From assembly GCF_023100945.1 (NCBI RefSeq), contig NZ_CP064689.1, positions 1,408,001 to 1,472,000 of the forward strand: DNA of 64,000 bases, written 5' to 3'. The notes under the pieces are model-generated. The model was not told the origin of the DNA and made no database searches. It saw only the letters and a program-made list of their open reading frames with translations. Of this stretch, positions 53,151 to 61,101 are shown piece after piece (the stretch's first letter is position 1; every line of letters begins with the position of its first letter). The DNA comes from Bradyrhizobium sp. 200 (GTDB lineage: Bacteria; Pseudomonadota; Alphaproteobacteria; Rhizobiales; Xanthobacteraceae). A program made the translations under genes and the position numbers.

Positions 53151-53903
53151 TTACGCGCCGAAGCCGCCGTCGACATTGAGCACCGTGCCGGTCACGAACG
53201 AGGCTTCGGGACTCGCGAGGAACAGCACGCCGGCGGCGATTTCTTCCGGCTTGCCGAAGCGCTGCAGCGCGTGCTGCTTGCGCTGAAGATCTGCGAAGTC
53301 GCGGTCGTCGTCCGGGTTCATGTCGGTATCGATCGAGCCCGGCTGCAGCACGTTGACGGTGATGCCGCGGGGGCCGAGGTCGCGCGCTGCGCCCTTGGTG
53401 TAGCCGACGACGGCAGCCTTGGTGGCGGCGTAGTCGGCAAGGCCCGGGAACGAGGCACGGGTCGCGATATCTGAGCCGATCGTGACGATGCGGCCGCCTT
53501 TGCCCATCAGCTTCGCCGCCGCGCGGATCGCGGTGATGACGCCATCGACATTCACGGCGCTCTGCCGGGCCAATGCCGCGGTGTCGGCATTGGGATCATC
53601 GACCGCGCCGCCGACGGCAACGCCGGCATTGTTGACGAGGATGTCGAGCCGGCCGAAATCCTTCGCGACGTTCTTCACCAGTTGGTCGACCTCGATGGAG
53701 GAGGCCTGGTCGGCCTTGTAGGCGCGGGCGTTGACGCCCTTGGCCTTCAGCTCCGCGACGACGGCCTCGGCCTTGTCAGGAGATGCCACGTAGCTGATGG
53801 CGATATTGGCGCCTGCTTCGGCGAGGGCGCGGGCAGAAGCCGCGCCGATGCCACGCGAACCGCCGGTGACGAGGGCTACCTTGCCTGAGAGCTTCTTGGT
53901 CAT
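53151..53903 (-). CDS. Short-chain dehydrogenase/reductase
   Basis: 250 aa classical SDR with cofactor motif TGGSRGIGAASA, NNAGVAVGG, catalytic Ser in TIGSDIATRASF and Tyr-x3-Lys in YAATKAAV. GGAG lies 7 nt before the ATG. First gene of a three-gene operon (SDR, pirin, wrbA), divergent from a LysR regulator, a layout typical of quinone/electrophile responses. Confidence 0.92.
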   Translation of the reverse strand: MTKKLSGKVALVTGGSRGIGAASARALAEAGANIAISYVASPDKAEAVVAELKAKGVNARAYKADQASSIEVDQLVKNVAKDFGRLDILVNNAGVAVGGAVDDPNADTAALARQSAVNVDGVITAIRAAAKLMGKGGRIVTIGSDIATRASFPGLADYAATKAAVVGYTKGAARDLGPRGITVNVLQPGSIDTDMNPDDDRDFADLQRKQHALQRFGKPEEIAAGVLFLASPEASFVTGTVLNVDGGFGA

Positions 53904-53977
53904 TGGATTTCTCCGTTGCTTGAATTCCGATGGCCATTGGATATGTCGCCCGGCATGGTATAGAAATAGAAACTATT

Positions 53978-53992
53978 GAAACTCATTGTTTC
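53978..53992. promoter_or_regulatory. Candidate LysR operator
   Basis: GAAAC-TCATT-GTTTC is a 5-5-5 inverted repeat in the 115-bp gap between the divergent SDR and lysR genes; nearby GAAACT words repeat at 53968-53974. Position and form suit a LysR-type site controlling both genes. Not proven. Confidence 0.5.
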
Positions 53993-54018
53993 CGAAAATG
54001 CTCCTAGGGGTGCCTTGC

Positions 54019-54939
54019 ATGTCAAAACTCCCGGATTTCGAGGCGCTGGCGATTTTCGCAAAAGTCGTGGAGCTGCGGTCGTTTGCATCGGCCGCCACCG
54101 AACTGGCGCTGTCCAAGGCCACGGTGTCCAAGGCGGTCAGCCGGCTGGAGCAGCGGCTCGGAGCGCGGCTGTTCAACCGCACCTCGCGGCGTCTGGCGCT
54201 GACCGACGCCGGGCAGAAGCTCGCCGAGCGCGCCGCGCGGCTGCTGGCCGATGGCGAGGACGCCGAGAACGAAGCCTTGTCGCAATCGATGGCGCCGCGC
54301 GGGCTGGTGCGGCTCGCGGTGCCGATGACGTTCGGGGTGAAGGCGGTGGCGCCGATCTTGCCGGAATTCCTCGCCGCCTTCCCGGAAGTCTCGATCGATC
54401 TGCACCTGAGCGACGCAACGGTGGACCTGATCGGCGAGGGTTTCGATGCCGGCCTGCGCATCGCGCGGCTGCCTGATTCATCGCTGATCGCGCGGCGGCT
54501 CTGCGCGATGCCGCGCTATACGGTGGCGGCGCCTTCATACCTGAAGCGGCACGGCAGGCCGACGCATCCGATGCATCTGGCCCAGCACAAATGTTTCGGC
54601 TACGCCTATCTCTCGACGCCGGGCGTCTGGCACTACACCAACGCGGCCGGCGAGCAGGCCAGCGTGCGGCCTGCGGGCCAGCTTCGCGTCAACAATGGCG
54701 AGGCACTGCTGCCGTCGGTCATCGCCGGCCTCGGCATCGCTGACCTGCCGTACTTCATCGTCGGCGATGCGATTGCATCAGGCGAAGTCGAGGTGATCCT
54801 GAAAGGCTGGCACCAGCCGGAAGGCGCGGTGCATCTGGTAACCCCGCCCGGCGGCCCGCGGCCTGCGCGCGTGGAAGTGCTGGCGGATTTTCTTGCAGGA
54901 CATTTTGCGAAGGCGAAGAAGGGAGGAAAGGCTTCGTAG
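54019..54939 (+). CDS. LysR-family transcriptional regulator
   Basis: 306 aa from the ATG at 54019 (ATG 53986 adds 11 residues). N-terminal wHTH: FEALAIFAKVVELRSFASAA, ELALSKATVSKAVSRLEQRLG, LFNRTSRRLALTDAG; C-terminal periplasmic-binding-like effector domain. Divergent from the SDR-pirin-wrbA operon that it probably controls. Its TAG stop lies inside a palindromic repeat (54933-54967). Confidence 0.92.
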   Translation: MSKLPDFEALAIFAKVVELRSFASAATELALSKATVSKAVSRLEQRLGARLFNRTSRRLALTDAGQKLAERAARLLADGEDAENEALSQSMAPRGLVRLAVPMTFGVKAVAPILPEFLAAFPEVSIDLHLSDATVDLIGEGFDAGLRIARLPDSSLIARRLCAMPRYTVAAPSYLKRHGRPTHPMHLAQHKCFGYAYLSTPGVWHYTNAAGEQASVRPAGQLRVNNGEALLPSVIAGLGIADLPYFIVGDAIASGEVEVILKGWHQPEGAVHLVTPPGGPRPARVEVLADFLAGHFAKAKKGGKAS

Positions 54940-54967
54940 GCAAAGCGAAGCGTGCCTGCCCTACGAT
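54933..54967. repeat. Compressed GTAGGGTGGGCAAAG-type element at the lysR stop
   Basis: TTCGTAGGCAAAGCGAAGCG then TGCC and CCCTACGATT match the left arm and outer right end of the element at 51366-51455, with the inner part deleted. The lysR stop codon TAG (54937-54939) is part of it. Confidence 0.7.
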
Positions 54968-54979
54968 TCCTAATCAGCG

Positions 54980-55531
54980 CTAACGACCGTAAGAGATGCT
55001 GTGATCGCAGTTATAGCGGACAGCCGGATCGCGGCCTCGCAACTCCTCGATCCGTGCCCACGTATCTTGCCATGGGCCTTCGTCCGTTAAAGGGGTGCGA
55101 GTTCCGTCACGAGCAACTTTGAAAACTCTCCAAATAGGTAGTCGAGTGGCTGCGGATGACTCAAAGAATGCTTCAAGAAAAGTTGGAAACCAGCCAGAAT
55201 CCATACCCATGCTTTGATGTTTTGGATCGTCAGCGCAGTGAAGCAGTCCCCACGGGCAGCGCGGTCCAAAGCCGTATTCGCAATAGCCGATCGCCGTGTC
55301 CGAATGTTCAGCATCGTTGAAAACGATCCAGCAAGGATACTGCTGGCCGGGTGAACCATAGTCCCAATCGCGAAACACGACGTTCGGGGGTACGAGCAAT
55401 CCCCGAATGTGCGCGACAACGCGCGCGTCGGTTACAGTTTCCAGTTCGCGCCTGACGATGTCGTTCAATGTTTCGGCGTCGATCGGCAATTCGAATCTGA
55501 CTTTGCATGAGTGATTTGGAGCGCGGTTCAT
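54980..55531 (-). CDS. Hypothetical protein
   Basis: 183 aa from the ATG at 55531; ATG 55543 is an alternative and neither has a clear ribosome site. Compact soluble protein with many Trp and Cys (DWDYGSPGQQYPCWIVFND, GYCEYGFGPRCPWGLLHCAD, GPWQDTWARIEELRGRD). It resembles nothing I can name; the GFGPRCPWGL stretch occurs in immunity-like small proteins, but that is only an impression. Lower GC than its neighbours and flanked by repeat elements, so possibly acquired. Confidence 0.7.
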   Translation of the reverse strand: MNRAPNHSCKVRFELPIDAETLNDIVRRELETVTDARVVAHIRGLLVPPNVVFRDWDYGSPGQQYPCWIVFNDAEHSDTAIGYCEYGFGPRCPWGLLHCADDPKHQSMGMDSGWFPTFLEAFFESSAATRLPIWRVFKVARDGTRTPLTDEGPWQDTWARIEELRGRDPAVRYNCDHSISYGR

Positions 55532-55676
55532 TATAGAGCGCATGACGAGGCAGCGAAACCGGATTGAGGCCCTTCCGGAATAGGGGAGATTGAGGCGGTG
55601 GCCGCTATCGCTCCTGCAGATATGCACGGCTGGAAATTGACCGAACGTGCACAATGAACACCAAGGCCCGAGGGAT

Positions 55677-55709
55677 GTGGGCACGCATCGCTTTGCCCAC
55701 CTACGATTT
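55677..55709. repeat. Half GTAGGGTGGGCAAAG-type element
   Basis: GTGGGCACGCATCGCTTTGC then CCACCTACGATTT matches only the right arm of the element at 51366-51455. The complementary arm is missing here. Confidence 0.65.
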
Positions 55710-55762
55710 GAGGCTAGGCTGCGTTCCAACAACCAAAACAAAATCCTGGGGAGAAACCACCA

Positions 55763-56752
55763 ATGAACCGCCGCGAACTTCTGAAGGCCGCCGCCGCACT
55801 GCCGCTGGCGCAAACCGCACTCTCCAACCCCGCCTTCGCGCAAAGCCCATACCCCTCCCGCAACGTCACCATGATCGTGCCGTTTCCGCCCGGCGGCCAG
55901 GCCGATCTCGCGGCGCGGCCGATCGCGCAGGCGCTGGAGCGGATTCTCGGCAAGCCTGTGATCGTCGACAACCGCGCCGGCGGTGGCGGCGGGTCGGTCG
56001 GCAATGCGGCTGCGGCGCGCGCCGAGCCGGACGGCCATACGCTGCTGATGACGTTGTCCTCGCTCGCGGTGCTGCCGGAAGCCGACCGGCTGTTCGACCG
56101 CCCGGTGGCGTATGAAGTTTCGCAGTTCGCGCCGATCGCGCGCGTGCTCGCCGATCCGACACTGCTCGCCGTGCCGGCCTCGGCGCCGTGGAAGACGCTG
56201 CAGGAATTCGTCGACGATGCGAAGAAGCGTCCCGGGCAAATTCCCTACGGCTCGTCGGGTCCCTACGGCACGCTGCATGTGGCGATGGAAATGTTTGCGG
56301 CGAGCGCCGGCATCAAACTGCTGCACGTGCCGTTCCGTGGCGCTGGCCCTGCGCTGGCTGCGCTGCTCGGCGGCACCGTGCAGGCGATGGCCTCTGCGCC
56401 GGGCACGCTGAAGCAGCAGGTCGATGACGGCAAGATGCGCGTGCTCGCCAACTGGGGCGCCGAGCGCATCAAGAGTTTTCCCGACCTGCCGACTTTCAAG
56501 GAGCTCGGTTACAAGGACGTCGAGTTCTACATCTGGGCCGGATTGTTCGCGCAGAGTGCGTTGCCCGCGCCGATCATGACGCGGTTGCGCGAAGCGATGG
56601 CGGAAGCGGTGAAGGCGCCCGAGGTGATCAGGACGTTCGAGACCGCGGGCAGCCCCGTCGCCTATCAGGACGCGCCGGAATTCTCAAAATTCGTCGCGGA
56701 AGACAGTGCGCGGCTGGTCGCGGCGGTGAAGAAGATCGGCAAAGTGGAGTAG
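55763..56752 (+). CDS. Bug/TctC-family solute receptor, putatively Tat-exported (orphan)
   Basis: 329 aa with GGGGAG before the ATG. The N-terminus MNRRELLKAAAALPLAQTAL with cleavage near AFA-QS looks like a twin-arginine signal. Bug stretches follow: YPSRNVTMIVPFPPGGQADL, PDGHTLLMTLSSLAV, YGSSGPYGTLHVAMEMFAA. No tctAB adjacent. The last 13 codons recur, diverged, at 58195-58233. Confidence 0.9.
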   Translation: MNRRELLKAAAALPLAQTALSNPAFAQSPYPSRNVTMIVPFPPGGQADLAARPIAQALERILGKPVIVDNRAGGGGGSVGNAAAARAEPDGHTLLMTLSSLAVLPEADRLFDRPVAYEVSQFAPIARVLADPTLLAVPASAPWKTLQEFVDDAKKRPGQIPYGSSGPYGTLHVAMEMFAASAGIKLLHVPFRGAGPALAALLGGTVQAMASAPGTLKQQVDDGKMRVLANWGAERIKSFPDLPTFKELGYKDVEFYIWAGLFAQSALPAPIMTRLREAMAEAVKAPEVIRTFETAGSPVAYQDAPEFSKFVAEDSARLVAAVKKIGKVE

Positions 56753-56850
56753 CAATCTGCACCGTCGCTTGGTCGTTTGTCGTTAAATTTGTTGCAACCC
56801 AGACCTCTCCAACTTAAGATTGCAGCGGCATATTGGGCGGAGGGGTTGCC

Positions 56851-57120
56851 ATGAAGAGAGCAAAACGAAGTGCGCGGTCGGCCGGCAAAGCGAAATCGTC
56901 GGCAAAACGGACAGTCAGAAAAGCCGTAAGGAAAACTACCAGGAAAACTACCAAGAAAACTGCCAAGAAAACCGTTAAGAAAAGTGCACGTAAAGCTGCT
57001 CCTAAGAAGAAAAGCGCTTCTGGGAGACACGCCTGGCAGGCACCAGCACCGATGCCTGCGTCTGAAGGGTCGGCTGACAGTATTTCCACCCACGGATCGG
57101 GTGGCGGACCCGGCGATTAG
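56851..57120 (+). CDS. Histone H1-like Lys/Arg/Ala-rich protein
   Basis: 89 aa from the ATG at 56851 (GGAGGGG upstream). Residues 1-55 are almost only Lys, Arg, Ala, Thr and Ser with K-K-T-x / R-K-T-x repeats (VRKTTRKTTKKTAKKTVKK lies between 25 and 45), like histone H1 C-terminal tails and bacterial KAAA proteins. The tail (APAPMPASEGSADSISTHGS) is neutral. It probably binds DNA or RNA. The repeat region is A-rich, unlike the surrounding GC-rich DNA. A membrane-protein gene begins 11 nt later. Confidence 0.8.
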   Translation: MKRAKRSARSAGKAKSSAKRTVRKAVRKTTRKTTKKTAKKTVKKSARKAAPKKKSASGRHAWQAPAPMPASEGSADSISTHGSGGGPGD

Positions 57121-57131
57121 CTGGTCCTAGC

Positions 57132-58154
57132 ATGAAGCTTCCGTTAGACTTCAGCCTCAAGCTGGTATTTCGCCTTGTCTTTGCCGGAGTCATCCTCGCT
57201 GCGGCGTTTTTTCCTGCCACGCGGGCAATTGGAGACGCGTCCAATATCAAGATCAGGACGGAATACCTTTTTCCTATCACAGTAATTCTGTGGGGTTGGA
57301 TCGTCCTGATCTGCGACATGCGAATCTACATGCTGTTCGAAGGCCGACGCTATTGGCCGGCGTCGCTGAGACAGCTCTTGTTGCGAAGCGAACAAAGGCG
57401 GCTGGCGAAGTTGTCGAAGGTAATCGACAAGCCAGGCTCTGATCGGCGCCGATATCTGGAAGCAAGCGTTGAGTATGGATTGTTTCCGGTCAACGAAGAT
57501 GGGACAGCCTACGCCGAGCACCCGACGCGACTGGGTAATCTCATCGAATCTTTCGAGACCTATCCGAAGGTGAAGTATGGCCTTGACGCGATATTTTACT
57601 GGTACCGGCTGTGGGTGGTCCTCGACAAGGACCTGCGTGAGGAGCTTGAGAACGCGCAGTCCGTTGTCGACAGCACGATCTATGTCGCTTTTGCGTTCTA
57701 TGTCTCTGGGCTCGTGATGTTAGGTTATGCCGGTGTCACGTTCATCACACATGCCGGTTACCGTTTTCTGCGCTGGTTGCCTGTCGTTGACTTGCCATAT
57801 GTTCCCCAGCCGGGCTGGCTTTGCGTGTTGGGGATAGTCTGCCTCGCGGGCGGCTATTTGATTTATCGCCTGTCCCTCACCGCACACGTGCAGTACGGCG
57901 AACTGTTTAAGTCCACTTTCGATCAGTTCCGATCAAAGCTTCAGTTTGATGATGTTCTCCAGGAAGTCGGTCGCATCATCGATGCCCCCTATCTTTCCTT
58001 TAAGTCCAGGCGGGAGAAGAACCGGATCATCTGGCGCTATCTGCGCTGGCATCGGGTTCGCGATGACGCGATGGAGAAGAATTTCACGCCTGGAGAATGG
58101 AAGGAGCGCGGTGCGGCAGCGGCTGCGCGGGATGCCGACACAGCCTCGCCATGA
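57132..58154 (+). CDS. Hypothetical membrane protein
   Basis: 340 aa. Hydrophobic segments at about 10-30, 43-62, 193-220 and 237-262 suggest four membrane helices, with a soluble domain of about 130 residues between helices 2 and 3 and a basic C-terminal part (YLSFKSRREKNRIIWRYLRW). No known family recognised. Starts 11 nt after the H1-like gene, so likely co-transcribed. Codon use is less GC-biased than in neighbours. Confidence 0.75.
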   Translation: MKLPLDFSLKLVFRLVFAGVILAAAFFPATRAIGDASNIKIRTEYLFPITVILWGWIVLICDMRIYMLFEGRRYWPASLRQLLLRSEQRRLAKLSKVIDKPGSDRRRYLEASVEYGLFPVNEDGTAYAEHPTRLGNLIESFETYPKVKYGLDAIFYWYRLWVVLDKDLREELENAQSVVDSTIYVAFAFYVSGLVMLGYAGVTFITHAGYRFLRWLPVVDLPYVPQPGWLCVLGIVCLAGGYLIYRLSLTAHVQYGELFKSTFDQFRSKLQFDDVLQEVGRIIDAPYLSFKSRREKNRIIWRYLRWHRVRDDAMEKNFTPGEWKERGAAAAARDADTASP

Positions 58155-58184
58155 CGGTGGGCGCAATCGAACCCGAAACTGATG

Positions 58185-58233
58185 CGCGATAGTGCTCGTC
58201 GCGGCTGTGAAGAAGATCGGCAAGGTCGAGCAG
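58185..58233 (+). pseudogene. 3' remnant of a second Bug/TctC gene
   Basis: 58195-58233 encodes LVAAVKKIGKVE, the same as the last 12 residues of the Bug gene at 56714-56749. The DNA differs at 5 of 39 positions; four are synonymous third bases and the fifth turns TAG into CAG. Upstream similarity (GATAGTGC against GACAGTGC) has a 5-bp gap. A tail of a formerly functional paralogue fits best. Confidence 0.7.
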
Positions 58234-58325
58234 GGAATAGGCCGACATCAGCCAAGCTGAAAATCGGAGAAGCTGCTAATCAGTGCCGCCCAAGCTGGTG
58301 GCCTTCCTCAGAATTGAGTTGATGC

Positions 58326-58556
58326 ATGACTGATCGCGAGAAGAAGCTGCTGATCGCCCTCGTCAAGATGGTTGATCAATATCTCGACAATTACCAGGAC
58401 GAGGTAGACAGCCGCTCAATGTCGGCTGGCGAGCACGCAATCGACGCTCTTGCAGATTTTGGACTTATGGAAGTTGTTAATGCCCGCTTCGGTCGATGGA
58501 CAGAGGCGGGCAAGAAGTTCGTCGCAGAAAACGCCCGCCGGCCAAACGCAAGCTAG
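58326..58556 (+). CDS. Small hypothetical protein
   Basis: 76 aa, helical and acidic: MTDREKKLLIALVKMVDQYL, then DNYQDEVDSRSMSAGEHAID and LADFGLMEVVNARFGRWTEA. No signal or membrane segment. No family recognised. The ribosome site is weak, but the composition is that of a folded protein. Confidence 0.65.
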   Translation: MTDREKKLLIALVKMVDQYLDNYQDEVDSRSMSAGEHAIDALADFGLMEVVNARFGRWTEAGKKFVAENARRPNAS

Positions 58557-58731
58557 ATCACTTTGCGAACCAGGCCGATTGACATTGGATGCGAGCATTA
58601 TCGAAGGGAACCCGCTTCACATTTTTTTGTTCGCACCAACGTCGCGTGGCCGCATTCATTCGGCAGGTTTGATACTCATCGCCGCGCGGAGTTCCGCGTC
58701 AATTTTGAAATCGAACGAAAGGACTTTATCC

Positions 58732-59103
58732 ATGCAAACGCAGCGGATTGTCCTCGGCCTTGCCGTCGCGATCGGCGGAACAGGAGTCATCGCTCCCGCG
58801 TCGTCGCAGGAATATCGTGGAACCTGGGAGCAGCAGATGGCCTGCACGCCCGATGTTTGGCGGCTCTGCGGCGACCAGATCCCCGATGCCAGCCGGATCG
58901 TGGCCTGCTTGCGGCAGAACACGCCGCAGCTCTCTCCTAATTGCCGCGCGGTGTTCGAATCGAGCGCCGAACAACAGCAGGCTAATCGTGGGTCGACGCA
59001 GCGGGTTCCGCAGCAGACGGCACCACGTGGCCGCGCGCCGCAACAAATGCAGCCGCAGGCCGTACAGCCCCAGCCGCGACCGTTCTATGAGGAAGATGAA
59101 TAG
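58732..59103 (+). CDS. Exported Cys-rich-repeat protein
   Basis: 123 aa from the ATG at 58732 (AAAGGA upstream). Signal peptide MQTQRIVLGLAVAIGGTGVI, cleavage near ASS-QE. One motif MACTPDVWRLCGDQIPDASR, then IVACLRQNTPQLSPNCRAVF carries four Cys in the C-x6-C-x11-C-x11-C spacing seen in small periplasmic proteins of rhizobia. The tail is a Gln/Pro/Arg linker. Its 3' end overlaps the convergent ybaK-type gene by 19 bp. Confidence 0.8.
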   Translation: MQTQRIVLGLAVAIGGTGVIAPASSQEYRGTWEQQMACTPDVWRLCGDQIPDASRIVACLRQNTPQLSPNCRAVFESSAEQQQANRGSTQRVPQQTAPRGRAPQQMQPQAVQPQPRPFYEEDE

Positions 59104-59585
59104 GCTGGCGCTTCCAGCGCGGGCCTGAGTTCGCAAACGTCGACCCATTCGGCTCCGGTCAGTTCCGCCATGCGCGCGGGCGTAATTTTCACCGCGCTGT
59201 GGGTCGAGCCCGCGGCCGGCACCACGATGTCGAACGCCCTGAGCGACACGTCGCAATAGACCGGCAGCGGCGTCTTCAATCCGAACGGACATACGCCGCC
59301 GACCTCGTGCCCGGTGATCTCGGCGACTTCCTCGAGGCCGAGCATTTTCGGCTTTCCTCCGAACAGCGCCTTCACCTTCTTGTTGTCCATCCGCGAGGTT
59401 CCGGCAGCGACGATCAGCACCACGCGCTCCCCGATCCGCAGGCTCAGCGTCTTGGCGATCCGCGCCGGTTCCACCCCGTAAGCCTCTGCGGCAAGCGTGA
59501 CGGTGGCGGAACTCATCTGGGATTCGATCACGGAGATATCAGGCGCCTTTTCTGCGAAGAAGGCGCGGACGGACTCAAGACTCAT
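59085..59585 (-). CDS. YbaK/EbsC-type aminoacyl-tRNA deacylase
   Basis: 166 aa. The trans-editing fold shows ARIAKTLSLRIGERVVLIVA (essential Lys), VKALFGGKPKMLGLEEV, GHEVGGVCPFGLK and PAAGSTHSAVKI. Such enzymes hydrolyse mischarged Cys- or Ala-tRNA(Pro). The stop of this gene is 1 nt before the HAD gene region upstream; the dehalogenase stop precedes its ATG directly, so the pair may be co-transcribed. Confidence 0.92.
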   Translation of the reverse strand: MSLESVRAFFAEKAPDISVIESQMSSATVTLAAEAYGVEPARIAKTLSLRIGERVVLIVAAGTSRMDNKKVKALFGGKPKMLGLEEVAEITGHEVGGVCPFGLKTPLPVYCDVSLRAFDIVVPAAGSTHSAVKITPARMAELTGAEWVDVCELRPALEAPAYSSSS

Positions 59586-59586
59586 T

Positions 59587-60333
59587 TCAGGACCTTTGGG
59601 CAGACACCAGGGCGGGAAGCTCGGCGAGGGCGTGGATGCGATGGTCGGGCAGAGCGCCGAGTTCGTCCATCTGGGTGCGCAATATCTTGAACATCGTCAA
59701 GGGAGGCAGTGTCTCGCTTTCGAGGCAGGCCAGCGCCATCGCTTCCGGCATTACCCGCTCGATCCAGGCGACGTTGAGCCCGAACGCCTTGGCGCCGCAG
59801 ACGTCCCATGGATTGGAGGAGATGAACAGCACCTCGGCGGGCCGCACCTGCAACTTCTCCTCGATCAGCGCATAGGCTTCGGGAGCGGGCTTGAAGATCT
59901 TCTTGGCGTCGACGCTGATGACTGCATCCAGCACGCTGTCGAGCCCACTGTTGCGCACCAGCGCACTCAGCATATCAGGGCTGCCGTTCGAGAGTATCGC
60001 GAGCTTGCGGTCCTTCATCGCTGAAAGCGCCGCGAGCGCATCCGGATAGAGATCGAGATGCAGATATTTGTCGATGATGCGCGCGAAAGTGTCATCGTCA
60101 TATTGCAGCCCAAGACTACTCAGCGTGTAGGCCAGCGAGTCGCGCGTCACTTCGAAGAAATCCCGGTAATGCCGCATCAGCGAGCGCAGCCAGGTGTATT
60201 CGAGCTGCTTGATGCGCCAGACCTGGGTGATGATTTCGCCATAGCCCGGGAACGCGTCCTCGGTGACGTCGGCCACCGACTGGACGTCATAGAGTGTGCC
60301 ATAGGCATCGAACACAACGGCTTTGATGGTCAT
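59587..60333 (-). CDS. Haloacid dehalogenase, type II (HAD superfamily)
   Basis: 248 aa from the ATG at 60333. Nucleophile Asp9 in AVVFDAYGTLYDV, Thr/Ser motif LAILSNGSPDML, Lys in KKIFKPAPEAYA and acid motif ISSNPWDVCGAKAFGL, matching L-2-haloacid dehalogenases that convert 2-haloacids to hydroxy acids. The stop adjoins the ybaK-type ATG. A decayed copy of its 5' end lies at 60982-61101. Confidence 0.92.
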   Translation of the reverse strand: MTIKAVVFDAYGTLYDVQSVADVTEDAFPGYGEIITQVWRIKQLEYTWLRSLMRHYRDFFEVTRDSLAYTLSSLGLQYDDDTFARIIDKYLHLDLYPDALAALSAMKDRKLAILSNGSPDMLSALVRNSGLDSVLDAVISVDAKKIFKPAPEAYALIEEKLQVRPAEVLFISSNPWDVCGAKAFGLNVAWIERVMPEAMALACLESETLPPLTMFKILRTQMDELGALPDHRIHALAELPALVSAQRS

Positions 60334-60395
60334 GAGCACACTTCAAATGTGGCGACGGGTTGGATGAGCCGCGGCAAGGCCCGATACCTCAGTAC

Positions 60396-60872
60396 TCATT
60401 GAGTGGCCTGGTCGCTGGCATCTGCAAGGAATTTTTCAAGCATCCTGGCTGCGTCATCGGGCACGTTGAGGCCGTGACGGGGAAAAATTTGCTTCGCACC
60501 GTACTCGCTCGAGTTATAAGTCAGCCAGACCTTGTCCTGGTCGTCCTGCCAAACCAGCGCTTTCATCGGAAGGTCGATCGCGAGCGTCGCGCCCTTCATC
60601 ATCGGCGGCGTTCCAGCCTTCGGATTACCGAAGATGACGACCGTTCGCGGCCGCATTTCCAGCCCGGCTTCCTTTGCCGCGGAGGCGTGATCGATCCGGC
60701 CGAAGATCGTCCATCCGCCTGGAGCTTTCGACTTGATGGCTGCTTCGAACTTTTCGATGGTTTCCTGAACGCTGTGTTTGCTCTGCTTCGTGATCAGGCC
60801 GCTGTCGGCGAATGCTTGTGACGACGACATTGCGACCAGAATTCCTGCAACTATCGTGTTTCGTGAAAGCAT
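60396..60872 (-). CDS. Exported DUF302 family protein
   Basis: 158 aa from the ATG at 60872. Signal peptide MLSRNTIVAGILVAMSSSQA, cleavage near AFA-DS. DUF302 stretches: SVQETIEKFEAAIKSKAPGG, IDHASAAKEAGLEMRPRTVV, IFGNPKAGTPPMM and DLPMKALVWQDDQDKVWLTY. A small periplasmic protein of unknown function found with redox or metal genes. Confidence 0.87.
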   Translation of the reverse strand: MLSRNTIVAGILVAMSSSQAFADSGLITKQSKHSVQETIEKFEAAIKSKAPGGWTIFGRIDHASAAKEAGLEMRPRTVVIFGNPKAGTPPMMKGATLAIDLPMKALVWQDDQDKVWLTYNSSEYGAKQIFPRHGLNVPDDAARMLEKFLADASDQATQ

Positions 60873-60981
60873 GTCGATGATCCTCCGCGGGCGTGGCCGA
60901 TCCGGACTGCACGCGCACCGTATCGATCGCCGTGCGACAACGCACACCGAAAATCAGTTGATGGGTTGTCGGCAGCAATAA

Positions 60982-61101
60982 ATACATCGTGAGCTGCCAA
61001 CCCGCCACTTGGGCCAATGGCGCATCCTCGGCGACGGCGTCGCCCGGCTGGATGTCGTAGGGCGCGCCACGGGCACCGAACACGATGGCCTTGATACTCA
61101 C
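60982..61101 (-). pseudogene. Haloacid dehalogenase 5' fragment
   Basis: The minus strand begins MSIKAIVFGARGAPYDIQPG, then DAVAEDAPLAQVAGWQLTMY, clearly derived from the start of the neighbouring dehalogenase (MTIKAVVFDAYGTLYDV...VTEDAF...). The nucleophile Asp is changed to Gly, and similarity ends after about 40 codons. Its ATG overlaps the stop of the dienelactone-hydrolase-like gene. A truncated, inactive copy. Confidence 0.8.

Noticed and set aside
54980..56326. 448-codon minus-strand frame extending the hypothetical gene across the Bug receptor
   Set aside because: The upstream two thirds are antisense to the Bug receptor gene; the real gene most likely begins at 55531.
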